A DNA stretch of 64,000 bases from the NCBI GenBank assembly GCA_023388535.1, contig JAEWFZ010000010.1, forward strand, positions 4,873-68,872. The letters run 5' to 3'. Of the stretch, positions 46,321 to 55,929 are shown in pieces; the stretch's first letter is position 1; every line of letters begins with the position of its first letter. The notes beneath the pieces are model-generated. The model saw nothing but the letters and a program-made list of their open reading frames with translations, had not been told where the DNA came from and ran no database searches. This DNA comes from Bacillota bacterium (lineage in GTDB: Bacteria > Bacillota_I > Bacilli_A > Erysipelotrichales > Erysipelotrichaceae). The translations under genes were made by a program, and so were the position numbers.

Positions 46321-46830
46321 ATGGAAGAATTAAGAACAGAACGTTTAAAACTCACTCCCATCACCATGGAGGATGCTAAAGAAGTTTATGAGCATTTTAA
46401 TCAAGCCGTAATTAAGTATTTACTGGCCCAGGTTAATAGAAATCTTCAAGTAACTAAAGAAGTTATTGCCAAGATGATGGAGTACAATCAATTACAAGAA
46501 GAAGAAATTTATGTCATTCGTCTTCAAGAGTCATTTGAGTTTTTAGGCCTGGTGGCGTTACATGATATCAGAGGCGAGAAACCGAAACTTGGCATCTGGT
46601 TAAGTACTAAGTTTCATGGTCAAAAGTATGGGAAAGAGGCGATAGGTCGCTTGATTGAACGAGCTAGAGTTTTAGGATTAAAATCTTTGTTCTATCCGGT
46701 TGATTATCGAAATATTGCTAGTGTAAAAATAGCCCAATACTATCAAGGTATCAAGGTAAAATCCAAAGAAAAAGTCATCACTAACGATGACCGCACCTTA
46801 TATATTGATACCTATGAAATCAAGCTTTAG
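46321..46830 (+). CDS. GNAT-family N-acetyltransferase (RimJ/RimL-like)
   Basis: 169 aa from the ATG at 46321 (AAGGA upstream; an in-frame ATG at 46285 lies inside the preceding permease gene). TERLKLTPITMEDA opening and GIWLSTKFHGQKYGKEAIGRLIERA as the acetyl-CoA-binding segment, with YPVDYRNIASVKIAQ near the end. Acceptor unknown. It converges with, and overlaps by 4 bp, the minus-strand permease gene. Confidence 0.85.
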   Translation: MEELRTERLKLTPITMEDAKEVYEHFNQAVIKYLLAQVNRNLQVTKEVIAKMMEYNQLQEEEIYVIRLQESFEFLGLVALHDIRGEKPKLGIWLSTKFHGQKYGKEAIGRLIERARVLGLKSLFYPVDYRNIASVKIAQYYQGIKVKSKEKVITNDDRTLYIDTYEIKL

Positions 46831-48431
46831 TGTATGCGAAAGGTTTTGATGGCGTATTTGTGTACCGCCCACAAAGCGACTAGAGAATAAAGCAAAGTAA
46901 TGAGGATCAAGCTTGGTGCTATCCAGAAAGACTTAACCCCAATTTGAAACAAGCTAAAGCAGACCAGATAAATCACCCAATTTATGATTGAATAAATTGG
47001 ATTTTTTATTTTGTAGTCTTCATTATAGGGCTGAAAGATATAGTAAACAAATAAGGTATGAACCGAAAAGAAAATCCCCAAAGACAAAATCATGATTTCT
47101 AAAACGAGAACGTTGGTCCAGATATTACCGCCGATAACAAATCCCCAAATTAAAACAAATAACATCATTAATAGGGTTGGCATAGCATTCCATTTGATTA
47201 AGCTTTTAATTCGTAATTTAAACAAGGCTAGAATATTATTGGGTTGAATATAAAAGGGATATTTAAAGAGTGAAATATCACAGTTGATAAACATCGCTTT
47301 GGAGACTTGTTCACCGTTACATAGGATATACATAATAAAAGGCACATAGCTAAAAGCCAGAGTGCTTTTTTCAGGTATCGTGGTTGCATCAATCGTAGTA
47401 TTGATTAATGAATAAATTAAAACTGCGGTTAAAACAATGCCGATTACCAAAACAATAGCCGATTTTATTAAAACTGGTTTGTAAAGAACTCGAAAATGGC
47501 GTTTAAAAAATAAACGATTTAAGAGATTAAAACCATCTTTCTCGGTTTCTGAAATATTTTCTTCGGTTAGGTCTTTATCTTTCAATTTTACGGTGGTCGA
47601 GGTGTCCCTTAAACTTTCCATTTCGACCAACATCTCTTCGTATCGTCTAACCGATTCACGAGCTAAAAGCGGATACAAAGTATAGTTCCATTGCTGCCAA
47701 AAGGTTATCGCTAGTAGAACAAACGAAACCAGCAACAATAAGGGAAGGTTTAAATAGTTGGCGATGTTGAATTTTAAGAAGATAGCCAAACCTGCTAAAC
47801 CCAAACTAAAGAGGACGGTTATAAGTACGACTAAGCTTTTTTGAGAATAATCCTTTCGATATTTTTTGAAAATCAATAAGTGAATGGATTCGATAACAGA
47901 AGCGATTACCAGTAAAATCAGACTGAGTCCAACTGCTTGTAAATTATTGCTGTTAGGTAAAAAGATCGAAAAAACTAAAGTTCTAAAGAAAAATTTAAAA
48001 ATTCGATCAAAAAACAAGTTAACTCGTGCGATTTGTCGCGGCTGAAAACGAAAGATATGTTGAAAATAGTACATTATCTCCGTTGACTTTAAGACAAAGA
48101 AATTATTTAAAGCGTGGGTAAAATACAAAAAGAAAACAACGGTTTCAATATTTGTATAATTACCGAAAAAGCCACTTGCGGTTAAGGCCAAATAAAACAC
48201 TAAGTAATACGAAATAAGTGCCCCTAAAAATAAGCGAATAACTTTATAAATCGGTAAAAGCTTTTTTAACAAGGATTTAGTCTTTGGGAAGGAATAATTT
48301 TCTGGTTTAACTATTTTTTTAAGCAAAGGAACTTTCGCTAAATAATAGATGAAAGAATTAAAAAACTGTATCGCTTCAAACTGAAGCATCATCCAATAGG
48401 TTTCATAGAGCCGATCAAACATTTGATTCAA
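46827..48431 (-). CDS. ABC transporter permease (large, EcsB-like topology)
   Basis: 534 aa with about ten or more membrane segments in two clusters, separated by a hydrophilic region near 270-310 (MLVEMESLRDTSTTVKLKDKDLTEENISETEKDG). It overlaps the upstream ATPase gene by 17 bp, which identifies it as the membrane half of an exporter. The family is too divergent to name a substrate. Confidence 0.75.
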   Translation of the reverse strand: MNQMFDRLYETYWMMLQFEAIQFFNSFIYYLAKVPLLKKIVKPENYSFPKTKSLLKKLLPIYKVIRLFLGALISYYLVFYLALTASGFFGNYTNIETVVFFLYFTHALNNFFVLKSTEIMYYFQHIFRFQPRQIARVNLFFDRIFKFFFRTLVFSIFLPNSNNLQAVGLSLILLVIASVIESIHLLIFKKYRKDYSQKSLVVLITVLFSLGLAGLAIFLKFNIANYLNLPLLLLVSFVLLAITFWQQWNYTLYPLLARESVRRYEEMLVEMESLRDTSTTVKLKDKDLTEENISETEKDGFNLLNRLFFKRHFRVLYKPVLIKSAIVLVIGIVLTAVLIYSLINTTIDATTIPEKSTLAFSYVPFIMYILCNGEQVSKAMFINCDISLFKYPFYIQPNNILALFKLRIKSLIKWNAMPTLLMMLFVLIWGFVIGGNIWTNVLVLEIMILSLGIFFSVHTLFVYYIFQPYNEDYKIKNPIYSIINWVIYLVCFSLFQIGVKSFWIAPSLILITLLYSLVALWAVHKYAIKTFRIH

Positions 48432-49128
48432 CCTCGCCTAGAGCTTTAATAATCTCTTCTTCAAATTCCTGGTTTTCCAGCATCTGATGATCGAGTAGTT
48501 TTAATTTTCCATTATTGAGAATGACAATTTCATCACATAAATCGGTAGCTAATTGTAGGATGTGAGTTGAAAATAGAATGATGTGTCTTGATTTCATATG
48601 TAAGATTAATTTTTTTATTTGATGCTGCATGATCACATCCAAACTAGTTAATGGTTCATCCATCAAAATAATTGGCGGTTCCAACATCACAAACATCAGC
48701 ATTTGTAACTTGTTTTTCATGCCTAATGAGTAACCTTGAATTAAGCGATGGCGTTCATCTTCGTCCAATCCGATCCAATCTAAATATTCGTCGATGCTTT
48801 TGTTGGTATGAATACGATCTTGGTTAACATCGAAAAAGAATTTGATGAATTCATAGCCGGTTAAAAAGTTTGGAAAATTAGGATTAGCGACCATAAAAAA
48901 GAAATCGTCTTCCTGAAGTAAACGTTTTTCGTTTTGATCGTTAGTGATATAGACGCTACCATTATCAGCTTGTAGTTCTTCAGCGATGATGGATAGTAGG
49001 GTGGTTTTACCGGAACCATTTCTCCCTAATAACGCATAGATGTTTCCTTGATCGAATTCGAAACTGATGTCTTTTAAGACATGATTTTCTCCAAAGCTTT
49101 TTGATATATTTTCTAAGACAAGTCTCAT
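48415..49128 (-). CDS. ABC transporter ATP-binding protein
   Basis: 237 aa. Walker A GRNGSGKTT near 34-42, LIQGYSLGMKNKLQMLMFVM in place of a standard LSGGQ signature (SLGMKNK), Walker B IILMDEPLTSLD, H-loop FSTHILQ. The S-x-G-M-K signature occurs in BcrA/EcsA-like exporter ATPases. Has its own promoter and AAGGAGAG site. Confidence 0.85.
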   Translation of the reverse strand: MRLVLENISKSFGENHVLKDISFEFDQGNIYALLGRNGSGKTTLLSIIAEELQADNGSVYITNDQNEKRLLQEDDFFFMVANPNFPNFLTGYEFIKFFFDVNQDRIHTNKSIDEYLDWIGLDEDERHRLIQGYSLGMKNKLQMLMFVMLEPPIILMDEPLTSLDVIMQHQIKKLILHMKSRHIILFSTHILQLATDLCDEIVILNNGKLKLLDHQMLENQEFEEEIIKALGEVESNV

Positions 49129-49151
49129 AGTGGCTCTCCTTTTGAAGTAAT

Positions 49152-49180
49152 ATTATACACCTTCTTTTTCAAGTTTACAA
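49152..49180 (-). promoter_or_regulatory. Promoter of the ATPase/permease pair
   Basis: Minus strand: TTGTAA (49180-49175), exactly 17 bp, TATAAT (49157-49152), about 25 bp before the ATPase ATG. Confidence 0.7.
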
Positions 49181-49191
49181 AATCACAATAA

Positions 49192-49222
49192 AAAAACTCT
49201 AGTCAATTTTACTAGAGTTTTT
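49192..49222. terminator. Terminator behind the ZIP transporter gene
   Basis: AAAAACTCTAGT (49192-49203) and ACTAGAGTTTTT (49211-49222): perfect 12-bp stem with A/T-rich flanks, read after the ZIP gene on the minus strand. Confidence 0.8.
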
Positions 49223-49231
49223 AAACAATTT

Positions 49232-50011
49232 TCAACCTAAGGCCACATCGAGAATCATCATCAGGACAAATCCTGCAGCAAAGCCAATCGTTGAAGCATT
49301 GCTATGTTTGCCGACCTGGGCTTCGGGAATCAATTCCTCGACCACGACATATAACATTGCCCCCGCCGCAAAGGCTAGCACATACGGTAGAATGGGTTCA
49401 ACTAGGCTGGTAACAAATATCGTTATCAAAGTAGCGATGGGTTCTACCACGCCCGAGAGAAAGCCATAGAGAAAGGATTTCTTTTTCCCAATGCGCTGGG
49501 CGATGGGCATTGAGACAATAGCCCCTTCCGGAAAGTTTTGAAGGGCGATGCCAGTGGCTAAGATAACTACGCTGGCGATACTAATACCCGCAGTGTTTGA
49601 TAAGAATCCAGCCACAACTACGCCGACCGCCATACCTTCGGGGATATTGTGGAGCGTAACCGCAAAAATCAACATTGTCGATTTCTTTAAATCGGTGTCG
49701 ATGCCTTCCGGTTCATCGGAACTAACGTGCAGATGGGGAATTAAGCTATCTAGAAGCAATAGGAAAATAAAACCAAGCACTAGACCGATAGCGGCCGGTA
49801 GCCACTTTTGTTTTAAAGGTGTCATTTCAATCGCTGGGATAATCAAGGACCAAACCGAAGCCGCGACCATGACCCCGCTAGCAAATCCAATTAATCCTTT
49901 TTGTAAAGTGTCGTTGATTTTATCCTTCACAAAAAAGACCATAGCGGCCCCGAGGGTCGTGCCTATGAATGGAATTAAAATACTATAGACGATTTGAAAA
50001 GTTTCTGACAT
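49232..50011 (-). CDS. ZIP-family divalent metal transporter
   Basis: 259 aa with about eight membrane helices. Metal-site motifs HNIPEGMAVG and QNFPEGAIVSMP are intact in the two central helices. An acidic loop (SSDEPEGIDTDLKK) joins the halves. It probably imports Zn2+ or other divalent ions; ZupT and bacterial GufA-like proteins are the nearest types. No copy of the tro palindrome is visible upstream. Confidence 0.9.
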   Translation of the reverse strand: MSETFQIVYSILIPFIGTTLGAAMVFFVKDKINDTLQKGLIGFASGVMVAASVWSLIIPAIEMTPLKQKWLPAAIGLVLGFIFLLLLDSLIPHLHVSSDEPEGIDTDLKKSTMLIFAVTLHNIPEGMAVGVVVAGFLSNTAGISIASVVILATGIALQNFPEGAIVSMPIAQRIGKKKSFLYGFLSGVVEPIATLITIFVTSLVEPILPYVLAFAAGAMLYVVVEELIPEAQVGKHSNASTIGFAAGFVLMMILDVALG

Positions 50012-50062
50012 AATTCCTTCTTTCTACCAGTCATAGTATATCATTGTAATCAAAGTTAAAGG

Positions 50063-50087
50063 AAAAAAGCTTCCCGAAGGAAGCTTT
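50063..50087 (-). terminator. Terminator of the aldolase gene
   Basis: On the minus strand AAGCTTCC-TTCG-GGAAGCTT followed by TTTTCC: an 8-bp stem closed by a UUCG tetraloop, starting at the aldolase stop codon. Confidence 0.85.
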
Positions 50088-51012
50088 AGTCTACTGGATA
50101 CGCTTGATTATCTGCTTGTGGAGATTTACCGACAGAAGCTTGATAAATCGAATAAACGGCTTCGGCGAGAACTTGATCAAAGACCTCTGGCGTTTGATCT
50201 ACATTGAGTCCTTCCGATAAGGCTCTTGAGAAGGAAGCGATTAAACGATCGTTTTTCGCTAATAATTGGTTGGCCTGTTCTCTACTATAGCCTCCCGATA
50301 AGGCGACGACTCGTATTACCGCTGGATGATAAATTACTGGTTTGTACAAATTAGTTACCGAAGGAATGGTGACTTTGAACATGATTCTATCTTTCGCATC
50401 CTGATGTTCTAGATGTTTCATGATTTCATCAACTAACATTTGTTCGATGAGTTCCTTATCTTCGGCTTTGATATTAACTTCTGGTTCCAAAATTGGCACT
50501 AAGCCGGCTTTGACAATGCGATTTCCAATCTCAAATTGTTGGTCGACAATAGCTTTAATCCCTTCACGGTTCGCTTCGTGAATGACCGAGCGCATCTTTG
50601 TACCAAAGACATGTCTTTGTACGGCACGATCTAATAATTCATCTAAATTATCAATCGGCTTCATCAACTGGACGCCATCTTTGATTTCTTCAAGCCCTTT
50701 ATCGACTTTTAGAAATGGAATGATGCGTTTTCGCTCCCAAAGATAATCGGCGGTAAATAAGTCATCGATCTTGCGATCCATGGTTTGTTCGAATAAAATG
50801 GCTCCTAAAATATATTTAGCGTCGAAGCTTGGAGAAGTAATGATGCGGGTACGCATTTGATGAACTAAATCAAACATTTCTTCTGGACTATTATAAGCAT
50901 CTTCGAGCACGCCATAGGTAGCTAGAGCCTTGGGGGTACTTCCACCGGATTGGTCTAAAGCCGCAATAAAACCTGGTTCATGGGTCATGCGTTGTAATTG
51001 TTCTTGATTCAT
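50086..51012 (-). CDS. Class I fructose-bisphosphate aldolase
   Basis: 308 aa. [15 protein letters not shown] near the N-terminus, [19 protein letters not shown] and the likely Schiff-base lysine in [13 protein letters not shown] are as in bacterial class I aldolases (Fda type), which are metal-independent. [12 protein letters not shown] is the phosphate-binding loop. Glycolysis/gluconeogenesis. GAAAGGAG precedes the ATG and TATAAT lies further upstream on the minus strand. Confidence 0.93.
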   Translation of the reverse strand: MNQEQLQRMTHEPGFIAALDQSGGSTPKALATYGVLEDAYNSPEEMFDLVHQMRTRIITSPSFDAKYILGAILFEQTMDRKIDDLFTADYLWERKRIIPFLKVDKGLEEIKDGVQLMKPIDNLDELLDRAVQRHVFGTKMRSVIHEANREGIKAIVDQQFEIGNRIVKAGLVPILEPEVNIKAEDKELIEQMLVDEIMKHLEHQDAKDRIMFKVTIPSVTNLYKPVIYHPAVIRVVALSGGYSREQANQLLAKNDRLIASFSRALSEGLNVDQTPEVFDQVLAEAVYSIYQASVGKSPQADNQAYPVD

Positions 51013-51232
51013 GATATTCTCCTTTCTTTTGATTACTTATATTATATCGTATCTTGGTCTACGATGGTTAAGGTATTCTTTGCAAGTACCGTAAAACGAA
51101 ATGGATATTCATTTTAAAGATTATATTAACGTAAATAAAAAAACAGAAGGTAATTGACAATATTTAGTTATAATTAAAATAAGGATAGGACTTCAAACGA
51201 AATAAACCAACAATAATTTGAAAGGAGCGATT

Positions 51233-51757
51233 ATGTTTTATTTTATTAGACATGGACAAACCGATTATTCAGAACGAAACACGAAAATCTATCAGAATTT
51301 TGGTGTTAATTTAGCGAAGCTTTCTGAATTAGGTGTTTCCCAAGTGAAAGCAGCGGCTAAAGACCATAGGCTAAAAGGTGCCGATCTTATTCTCTGTTCA
51401 CCATATACTAGAGCCGTACAGACGGCCGCTATTCTTTCAAAAGAATTAGGGATTGATATTGTGATTGAAACGGACTTGCATGAGTGGTTAGCGAATAAGC
51501 ATTACATCCATGAAGAAGAGGAAGTAACAAAGAAGGCTTATTTAGAATATAAAAAACTAAATGGGCGCTACCCAAAAGATGAAGAAAAGCTATGGGAAGA
51601 TGCTGATACTATGAAATCTCGTGTCTTGAACGTATTGAATAAATATCGAGAATATCAGCGCGTCATTGTGGTTTGTCATGGTACGATGATTGAAGCAACG
51701 ACAGGCAAAGCCCATCCTCAATGCGCTGAAATTATTGAGTTCAAATTGACTGAATAG
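51233..51757 (+). CDS. Histidine phosphatase family protein
   Basis: 174 aa from the ATG at 51233, chosen because AAAGGAG lies just before it. Catalytic RHG motif in FYFIRHGQTDYSE, Arg in SPYTRAVQTA, acidic residue after DLHEWLANK, and second His in VVCHGTMIEA. Phosphoglycerate-mutase-like phosphatase with unknown substrate. TTGACA at 51154-51159 may be its -35. Confidence 0.87.
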   Translation: MFYFIRHGQTDYSERNTKIYQNFGVNLAKLSELGVSQVKAAAKDHRLKGADLILCSPYTRAVQTAAILSKELGIDIVIETDLHEWLANKHYIHEEEEVTKKAYLEYKKLNGRYPKDEEKLWEDADTMKSRVLNVLNKYREYQRVIVVCHGTMIEATTGKAHPQCAEIIEFKLTE

Positions 51758-51804
51758 TTCTAAAGATTCTATCGAAAATCCAAAGTATTAAAGGAGTGAA
51801 TGAT

Positions 51805-52380
51805 ATGAAAAGTGTAACGAAAGTTATCTGTTTCTTGTCTTTGTTATGTCTAATGGGCTGCCAACAAGATACTACGAATTCAGATATGATTGATAACGGT
51901 TTGAATAACCAAAACGATGCTAAAAAATTGCTTAAGATTAACGATAGCAAGGATGGCGTTGTCGTTGATGATCTTTTAGATAGCATGGAAATGCTTGGTA
52001 AAACGGCTTCTGAAATTGGTATTCCAAAGGAAATTATCAAAACTGAAAGTAAATCTTTTATTACCACATACTTGGATGGGTATATCTTTGGTACCAAAGA
52101 CTATGGGATATTAAACTTTGAAAATTTGAACAAGAAAAGCGATGATTATTTAGCCAAAAGTGTTTGGATTCATATCAAGGAACTGAACTATGAGGAAAGT
52201 AATAAACAGCTCAGAGAAAGATTTGGTGAACCGGTCGAAGACGGTCAAAATCCATACGTAAAGAGTGGTGAAGGGGCGGTTGAATGGTCAATCTATCGTT
52301 CAAACGATATAGAGATTAGACTATTTTCGGCGAGCGAAAGAGATTATGTAGAAATGTCTATCACAAAAATAAATAACTAA
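51805..52380 (+). CDS. Putative lipoprotein of unknown function
   Basis: 191 aa from the ATG at 51805 (AGGAG 8 nt upstream). Signal ends in lipobox LCLMGC (Cys16), then an Asn/Asp-rich linker and a globular domain containing LRERFGEPVEDGQNPYVKSGEG, which recalls the RxxFGxP motif of small SmpA/OmlA-like folds. Immediately upstream of the accessory patch. Confidence 0.7.
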   Translation: MKSVTKVICFLSLLCLMGCQQDTTNSDMIDNGLNNQNDAKKLLKINDSKDGVVVDDLLDSMEMLGKTASEIGIPKEIIKTESKSFITTYLDGYIFGTKDYGILNFENLNKKSDDYLAKSVWIHIKELNYEESNKQLRERFGEPVEDGQNPYVKSGEGAVEWSIYRSNDIEIRLFSASERDYVEMSITKINN

Positions 52381-52423
52381 AGATTGATTTCGAATAAGAT
52401 TTTTATATAATCAAAAAGTTTAG

Positions 52424-53298
52424 AAATATAAACATATAGGGAATATATATTCTGAAGGCGAATTAGATCAAAATTCAACTTGTCGGGAATTCCGACAGGT
52501 TCGAAAAGAAGGAAAGAGGGAAGTGGCCAGAAAAATTCGCCATAACAGCCTGGATATGATTATTTCCTTAGGGTATCGAATCAAATCTTCCGTTGCTACA
52601 CGATTTAGAATTTGGGCCACGGATCGATTAAAAGAATATATGCTTAAAGGCTTTACCATGGACGATGCCAGGCTCAAAGAGCTTGGTGGTGAAATTACTG
52701 GAAAAAGCTATTAGATCGTATACGGGATATCCGTTCATCTGAAAAGGTTATGTATCGTCAAGTATTAGATTTATGTGCTACCAGCGTGGACTATGATCCT
52801 AAAAGTGATGAGTCTATACAATTCTTTAAGATTGTATAAAATAAGTTGCACTTTGCTGCTCACGGTCATACTGCGGACGAGCTTATTTATAACAGAGTGG
52901 ATGCAGATAAACCTTTTATGGGATTGACTACTTTCTCAGGTGAATTACCAAGAATGAAAGATATCGGTGTCGCGAAAAACTACTTAGATGAAAAAGAGCT
53001 AAAAGTTTTGAATAACTTAGTATCGGGATATTTTGATTTCGCTGAAATTCAAGCGATGCGAAAAACCCCCATGTCTATGAAAGATTACGTCTCTCATTTG
53101 GATGCCATCCTTTCCTCAACAGAAGAGCAGCGTCTTGATGATCCAGGGAAAGTTAGTTATCAACAAGCTATGGATAAAGCTCAAGCAGAATATAGAAAGT
53201 ACCAAGCAAAGACTTTAACGGAAATAGAAAAACATTATTTGGATACAATCAAAACGCTTGAGAAGAAGGTTAAGAAAACTGAAGGCGAAAACAAATAG
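52424..53298 (+). pseudogene. rhuM (virulence RhuM / Fic-like death-on-curing associated) pseudogene
   Basis: The translated pieces match RhuM in order: IYSEGELDQNSTCREF, NSLDMIISLGYRIKSSVATRFRIWATDRLKEYM, then, in the next frame, YWKKLLDRIRDIRSSEKV and CATSVDYDPKSD, then HFAAHGHTADELIYNR to the C-terminus. Three lesions are visible: the N-terminal ~50 residues are missing, a frameshift lies near 52690-52700, and a TAA at 52837-52839 replaces what should be Gln (KIV-stop-NKLHFAAHGHTA). Found mostly on islands and mobile elements. Confidence 0.85.
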
Positions 53299-53358
53299 AA
53301 GCAAGGATAAGCAAATTAGAATTTGTGCCAGCATCTTTGTTTATATGGGAGGAATATT

Positions 53359-53742
53359 ATGGGAAAGATGAAAACCCTGAAAACAGTAATATTTGTTTCA
53401 ATTTTAGTTGTTGTCATTTTAGTAATTTTTGAACCGTCTACGTATTTGTTTCATCGACTGGCAGACAACCATCTGTACAATAATTATCATCACTATCTAT
53501 CTTGCTCCGATTTGCCTGACTTGGACCAAGTAGAAAAAGTAGTGGCTGAGCACAGCGAAATAGTAGAAAAAATGAAAAATATAAATCTTGATGATGTTGA
53601 ATTTATAATTGATTCCTGGACATGTTCAGATAAGGCAAGTATTACTATTTACTATGCTTCCAAAGATCAGAGATTCCAAATCGAGGAGTTCCTGTTAGAT
53701 AAAACTTTCTTTGGAATACCTATTTCATTGATTAATTGGTAA
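53359..53742 (+). CDS. Small single-pass membrane protein of unknown function
   Basis: 127 aa from the ATG at 53359, preceded by GGGAGG. One N-terminal helix (VIFVSILVVVILVIF, about 10-24), then an extracytoplasmic part with two Cys (CSDLPDLDQVEKVV and WTCSDKASITIYYA) that could form a disulphide. No family recognised. Confidence 0.55.
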   Translation: MGKMKTLKTVIFVSILVVVILVIFEPSTYLFHRLADNHLYNNYHHYLSCSDLPDLDQVEKVVAEHSEIVEKMKNINLDDVEFIIDSWTCSDKASITIYYASKDQRFQIEEFLLDKTFFGIPISLINW

Positions 53743-54070
53743 ATGTTTATCGAACTTGGTAAACAAGAAATTTTAGTTTGCCGCTCCCGAACAAGAGAGT
53801 CCCTGATGTTAAAGTAGTGCTACACATAGAAAAAGCTTATTTTATTCTCGCTTGCCAGTGTAAAAACGCCAGAAATTAACACTTTATCTTTGACTCTTCC
53901 TACAGGCCTTATGTCATAATGGTGTCAGTGGCAAAAGTTATTTGAAATTCAAGGGTTTTGGTGCTTCTACAAAAAATCAAAGTGAACTTTTTCAAATCGT
54001 GGTGAGCTACTTGGAAAGATTATTGATATAGTTTTTGTAAATAGAACACCAATTGAAAGGAGGAGTCTAT
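53743..54070. other. Gene-free stretch with short coding-like remnants
   Basis: No intact frame. Short open stretches (for example DVKVVLHIEKAYFILACQC near 53808-53866 and GFGASTKNQSELFQIVVSYLERLL near 53954-54028) look like gene debris but match nothing I know. No terminator or tRNA is seen. It ends in the AAAGGAGGAG site of the KilA-N gene. Confidence 0.5.
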
Positions 54071-54925
54071 ATGGCAAAAATAAAAAAAGAGCAAATTTCT
54101 GCAAAGGGGTTTGCCATTAAAATTTGTACAGAAGATTTTAAAAATGACTATATTAGTCTCACAGATATTGCGAAATACAAAAATGCAGATGATCCTAGAT
54201 TTGTAATTCAAAATTGGATGAGAAATAGAAATACCCTAGAATATATTGGATTATGGGAAATTTTAAACAATCCAGATTTTAACCGTGTGCAATTCGACAC
54301 GTTTAGAAACGAGTCCGGACTGAACAGATTTATTATGACTCCTAGTAAATGGGCGGAAAGTACTCAAGCTATTGGCATAATTTCAAAGTCCGGAAGATAC
54401 GGTGGAACGTATGCCCATAGCGACATTGCTATGGAATTTGCTTCGTGGATATCTCCGGAGTTCAAACTATACATTATTCAAGACTATAAACGATTAAAAT
54501 CAGACGAAAGCTCCAAGCTATCTCTGAGTTGGAATCTTCACAGAGAAATATCCAAAATAAACTATCGTATTCATACAGATGCTATCAAAACCTATCTTTT
54601 AAAAGATTTAAGTGATGCAAGGCTTAGCTTTAAGTATGCAAGTGAAGCGGATATGCTTAATGTAGCATTGTTTGATTTGACAGCTAAAGAGTGGCGAGAA
54701 GAAAACCGAGGCTTAAAAGGCAATATTAGAGATTATGCGAGTCTTCATGAACTTTTAGTACTTGCCAATATGGAAAGCTACAATGCCATCTTGATTGAAC
54801 AAGGTATGAGTCAAAAAGACAGAATGATAGAACTTAGAAACTTGGCAAGAACACAGCTACTGTCGCTTGAAAAATTAGAGCAAAAAGATATTTTAAGATT
54901 GGATGATTCAAAGACAGAACAATAA
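54071..54925 (+). CDS. KilA-N domain-containing protein
   Basis: 284 aa from the ATG at 54071, with AGGAGGAG upstream. The KilA-N DNA-binding domain covers about residues 5-120: YISLTDIAKYKNADDPRFVIQNWMRNR, then GLWEILNNPDFN, then ISKSGRYGGTYAHSDIAMEFASWISPEF. The C-terminal half is helical (LHREISKINYRIHTDAIKT) with no motif I know. Such proteins are common in phages and integrated elements, and one sits here between a broken rhuM and a RepA fragment. Confidence 0.85.
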   Translation: MAKIKKEQISAKGFAIKICTEDFKNDYISLTDIAKYKNADDPRFVIQNWMRNRNTLEYIGLWEILNNPDFNRVQFDTFRNESGLNRFIMTPSKWAESTQAIGIISKSGRYGGTYAHSDIAMEFASWISPEFKLYIIQDYKRLKSDESSKLSLSWNLHREISKINYRIHTDAIKTYLLKDLSDARLSFKYASEADMLNVALFDLTAKEWREENRGLKGNIRDYASLHELLVLANMESYNAILIEQGMSQKDRMIELRNLARTQLLSLEKLEQKDILRLDDSKTEQ

Positions 54926-55091
54926 ATGAAGTCGTTGTAAGCAAATCAAACAAATGATATTTTTGAGCTTTTGGAAATTCTAAGGAGATTCTAAGCGGCA
55001 CATCAGTTACCTCTTTATATGAAAATGAACTGGAAATTGAAGTACAGTAGTTAGAAGGAAGTAAACAAATTAAAATTTTTGGAGGAAATTA
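54926..55091. other. Short remnant region
   Basis: A fragment reading KEILSGTSVTSLYENELEIEVQ-stop lies near 54979-55047, without a start; probable gene debris. The GGAGG site of the next gene is at its end. Confidence 0.4.
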
Positions 55092-55451
55092 ATGGATTTT
55101 AAAGATGAATGGTTAGAACATTTTGCAAAAAACATACCTAAATCAACTTTGAGAAAAAAAGTTACAGGCAGAGGAAATTTTCTTTGGCATATTTTTTCTT
55201 GGGATATTGTTGATAAAGATAAGTATTTAGTAGGCGATTATGCAAGAAAAGAGTTTAATAATGTTGACAAATCTGAAGCTAAGTATTTTTACCTATGGGA
55301 ACAGAAACCTTCTGTTAAACTGGTTAGAAAGGAAATGGATGCGGAGTATATTGATCAATATGAGGAAGTATATGTGGTTGCATCCGATTGGTCATGGACA
55401 TATATCAAGACACACGAGGAGAATTGTGGTCCATATTTTTATAGAGTGTGA
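55092..55451 (+). CDS. DUF4275-like protein
   Basis: 119 aa, soluble, Trp/Tyr-rich. The LWHIFSWDIV, KYFYLWEQKP and VVASDWSWTYIKTHEENCGPYFYR blocks resemble the DUF4275 family of small Bacillota proteins. TTTGGAGG precedes the ATG. Function unknown. Ended by the terminator at 55503-55538. Confidence 0.7.
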   Translation: MDFKDEWLEHFAKNIPKSTLRKKVTGRGNFLWHIFSWDIVDKDKYLVGDYARKEFNNVDKSEAKYFYLWEQKPSVKLVRKEMDAEYIDQYEEVYVVASDWSWTYIKTHEENCGPYFYRV

Positions 55452-55502
55452 TACTTAAAAATTTAAGGTTTTGATTCAATACAAAACTATATATCACCAC
55501 AA

Positions 55503-55538
55503 AGACGATTAGAAAATAAAAACTCTAGTCGTTTTTTT
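55503..55538 (+). terminator. Intrinsic terminator
   Basis: ACGATTAG (55505-55512) pairs with CTAGTCGT (55525-55532, one G-T pair), followed by a T run. Confidence 0.7.
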
Positions 55539-55554
55539 ATGCTCAATAGAAAGA

Positions 55555-55887
55555 AGATGCTTTACGGGGTTTGATTATTTTTACAACAGAGATGGAGATG
55601 GATTTCTGTTTTATCGTATTCTACAGATATTTTTTGAAGAACCAATATTTAAAGCTCTATCAAACGATGCCAAACTATTATACGCACTCTTCTTTCATCG
55701 AATTACTCTTTCGTTTAAGAATGGTTGGGTGGATCAAGAAGGTAGAGTTGATATCTTCTTTACAATTGAAGAGATACAAGAAAAGTTTGGATGTTCCAAC
55801 AAGACGGCTGTAAAGATAATGGCGAATCTTGATGCAAATACAGGAAGTGTAACTTCTTTGATTTCGCTCGGACATATACATCTCTAA
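55555..55887 (+). pseudogene. Replication initiator protein A (RepA_N family) fragment
   Basis: The frame starting near 55555 reads CFTGFDYFYNRDGDGFLFYRI, then EEPIFKALSNDAKLLYALFFHRITLS, NGWVDQEGRVDIFFTIEEIQEKFGCSNKTAVKIM. This is the conserved N-terminal domain of RepA_N initiators from low-GC plasmids and integrative elements. There is no start codon or ribosome site, and after ~90 residues the sequence diverges and stops at 55885, so it is a truncated relic. Confidence 0.82.
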
Positions 55888-55929
55888 GCTATTTAGGTAA
55901 AATAAAATTAATTGAAAGCAGGAAAGAAC

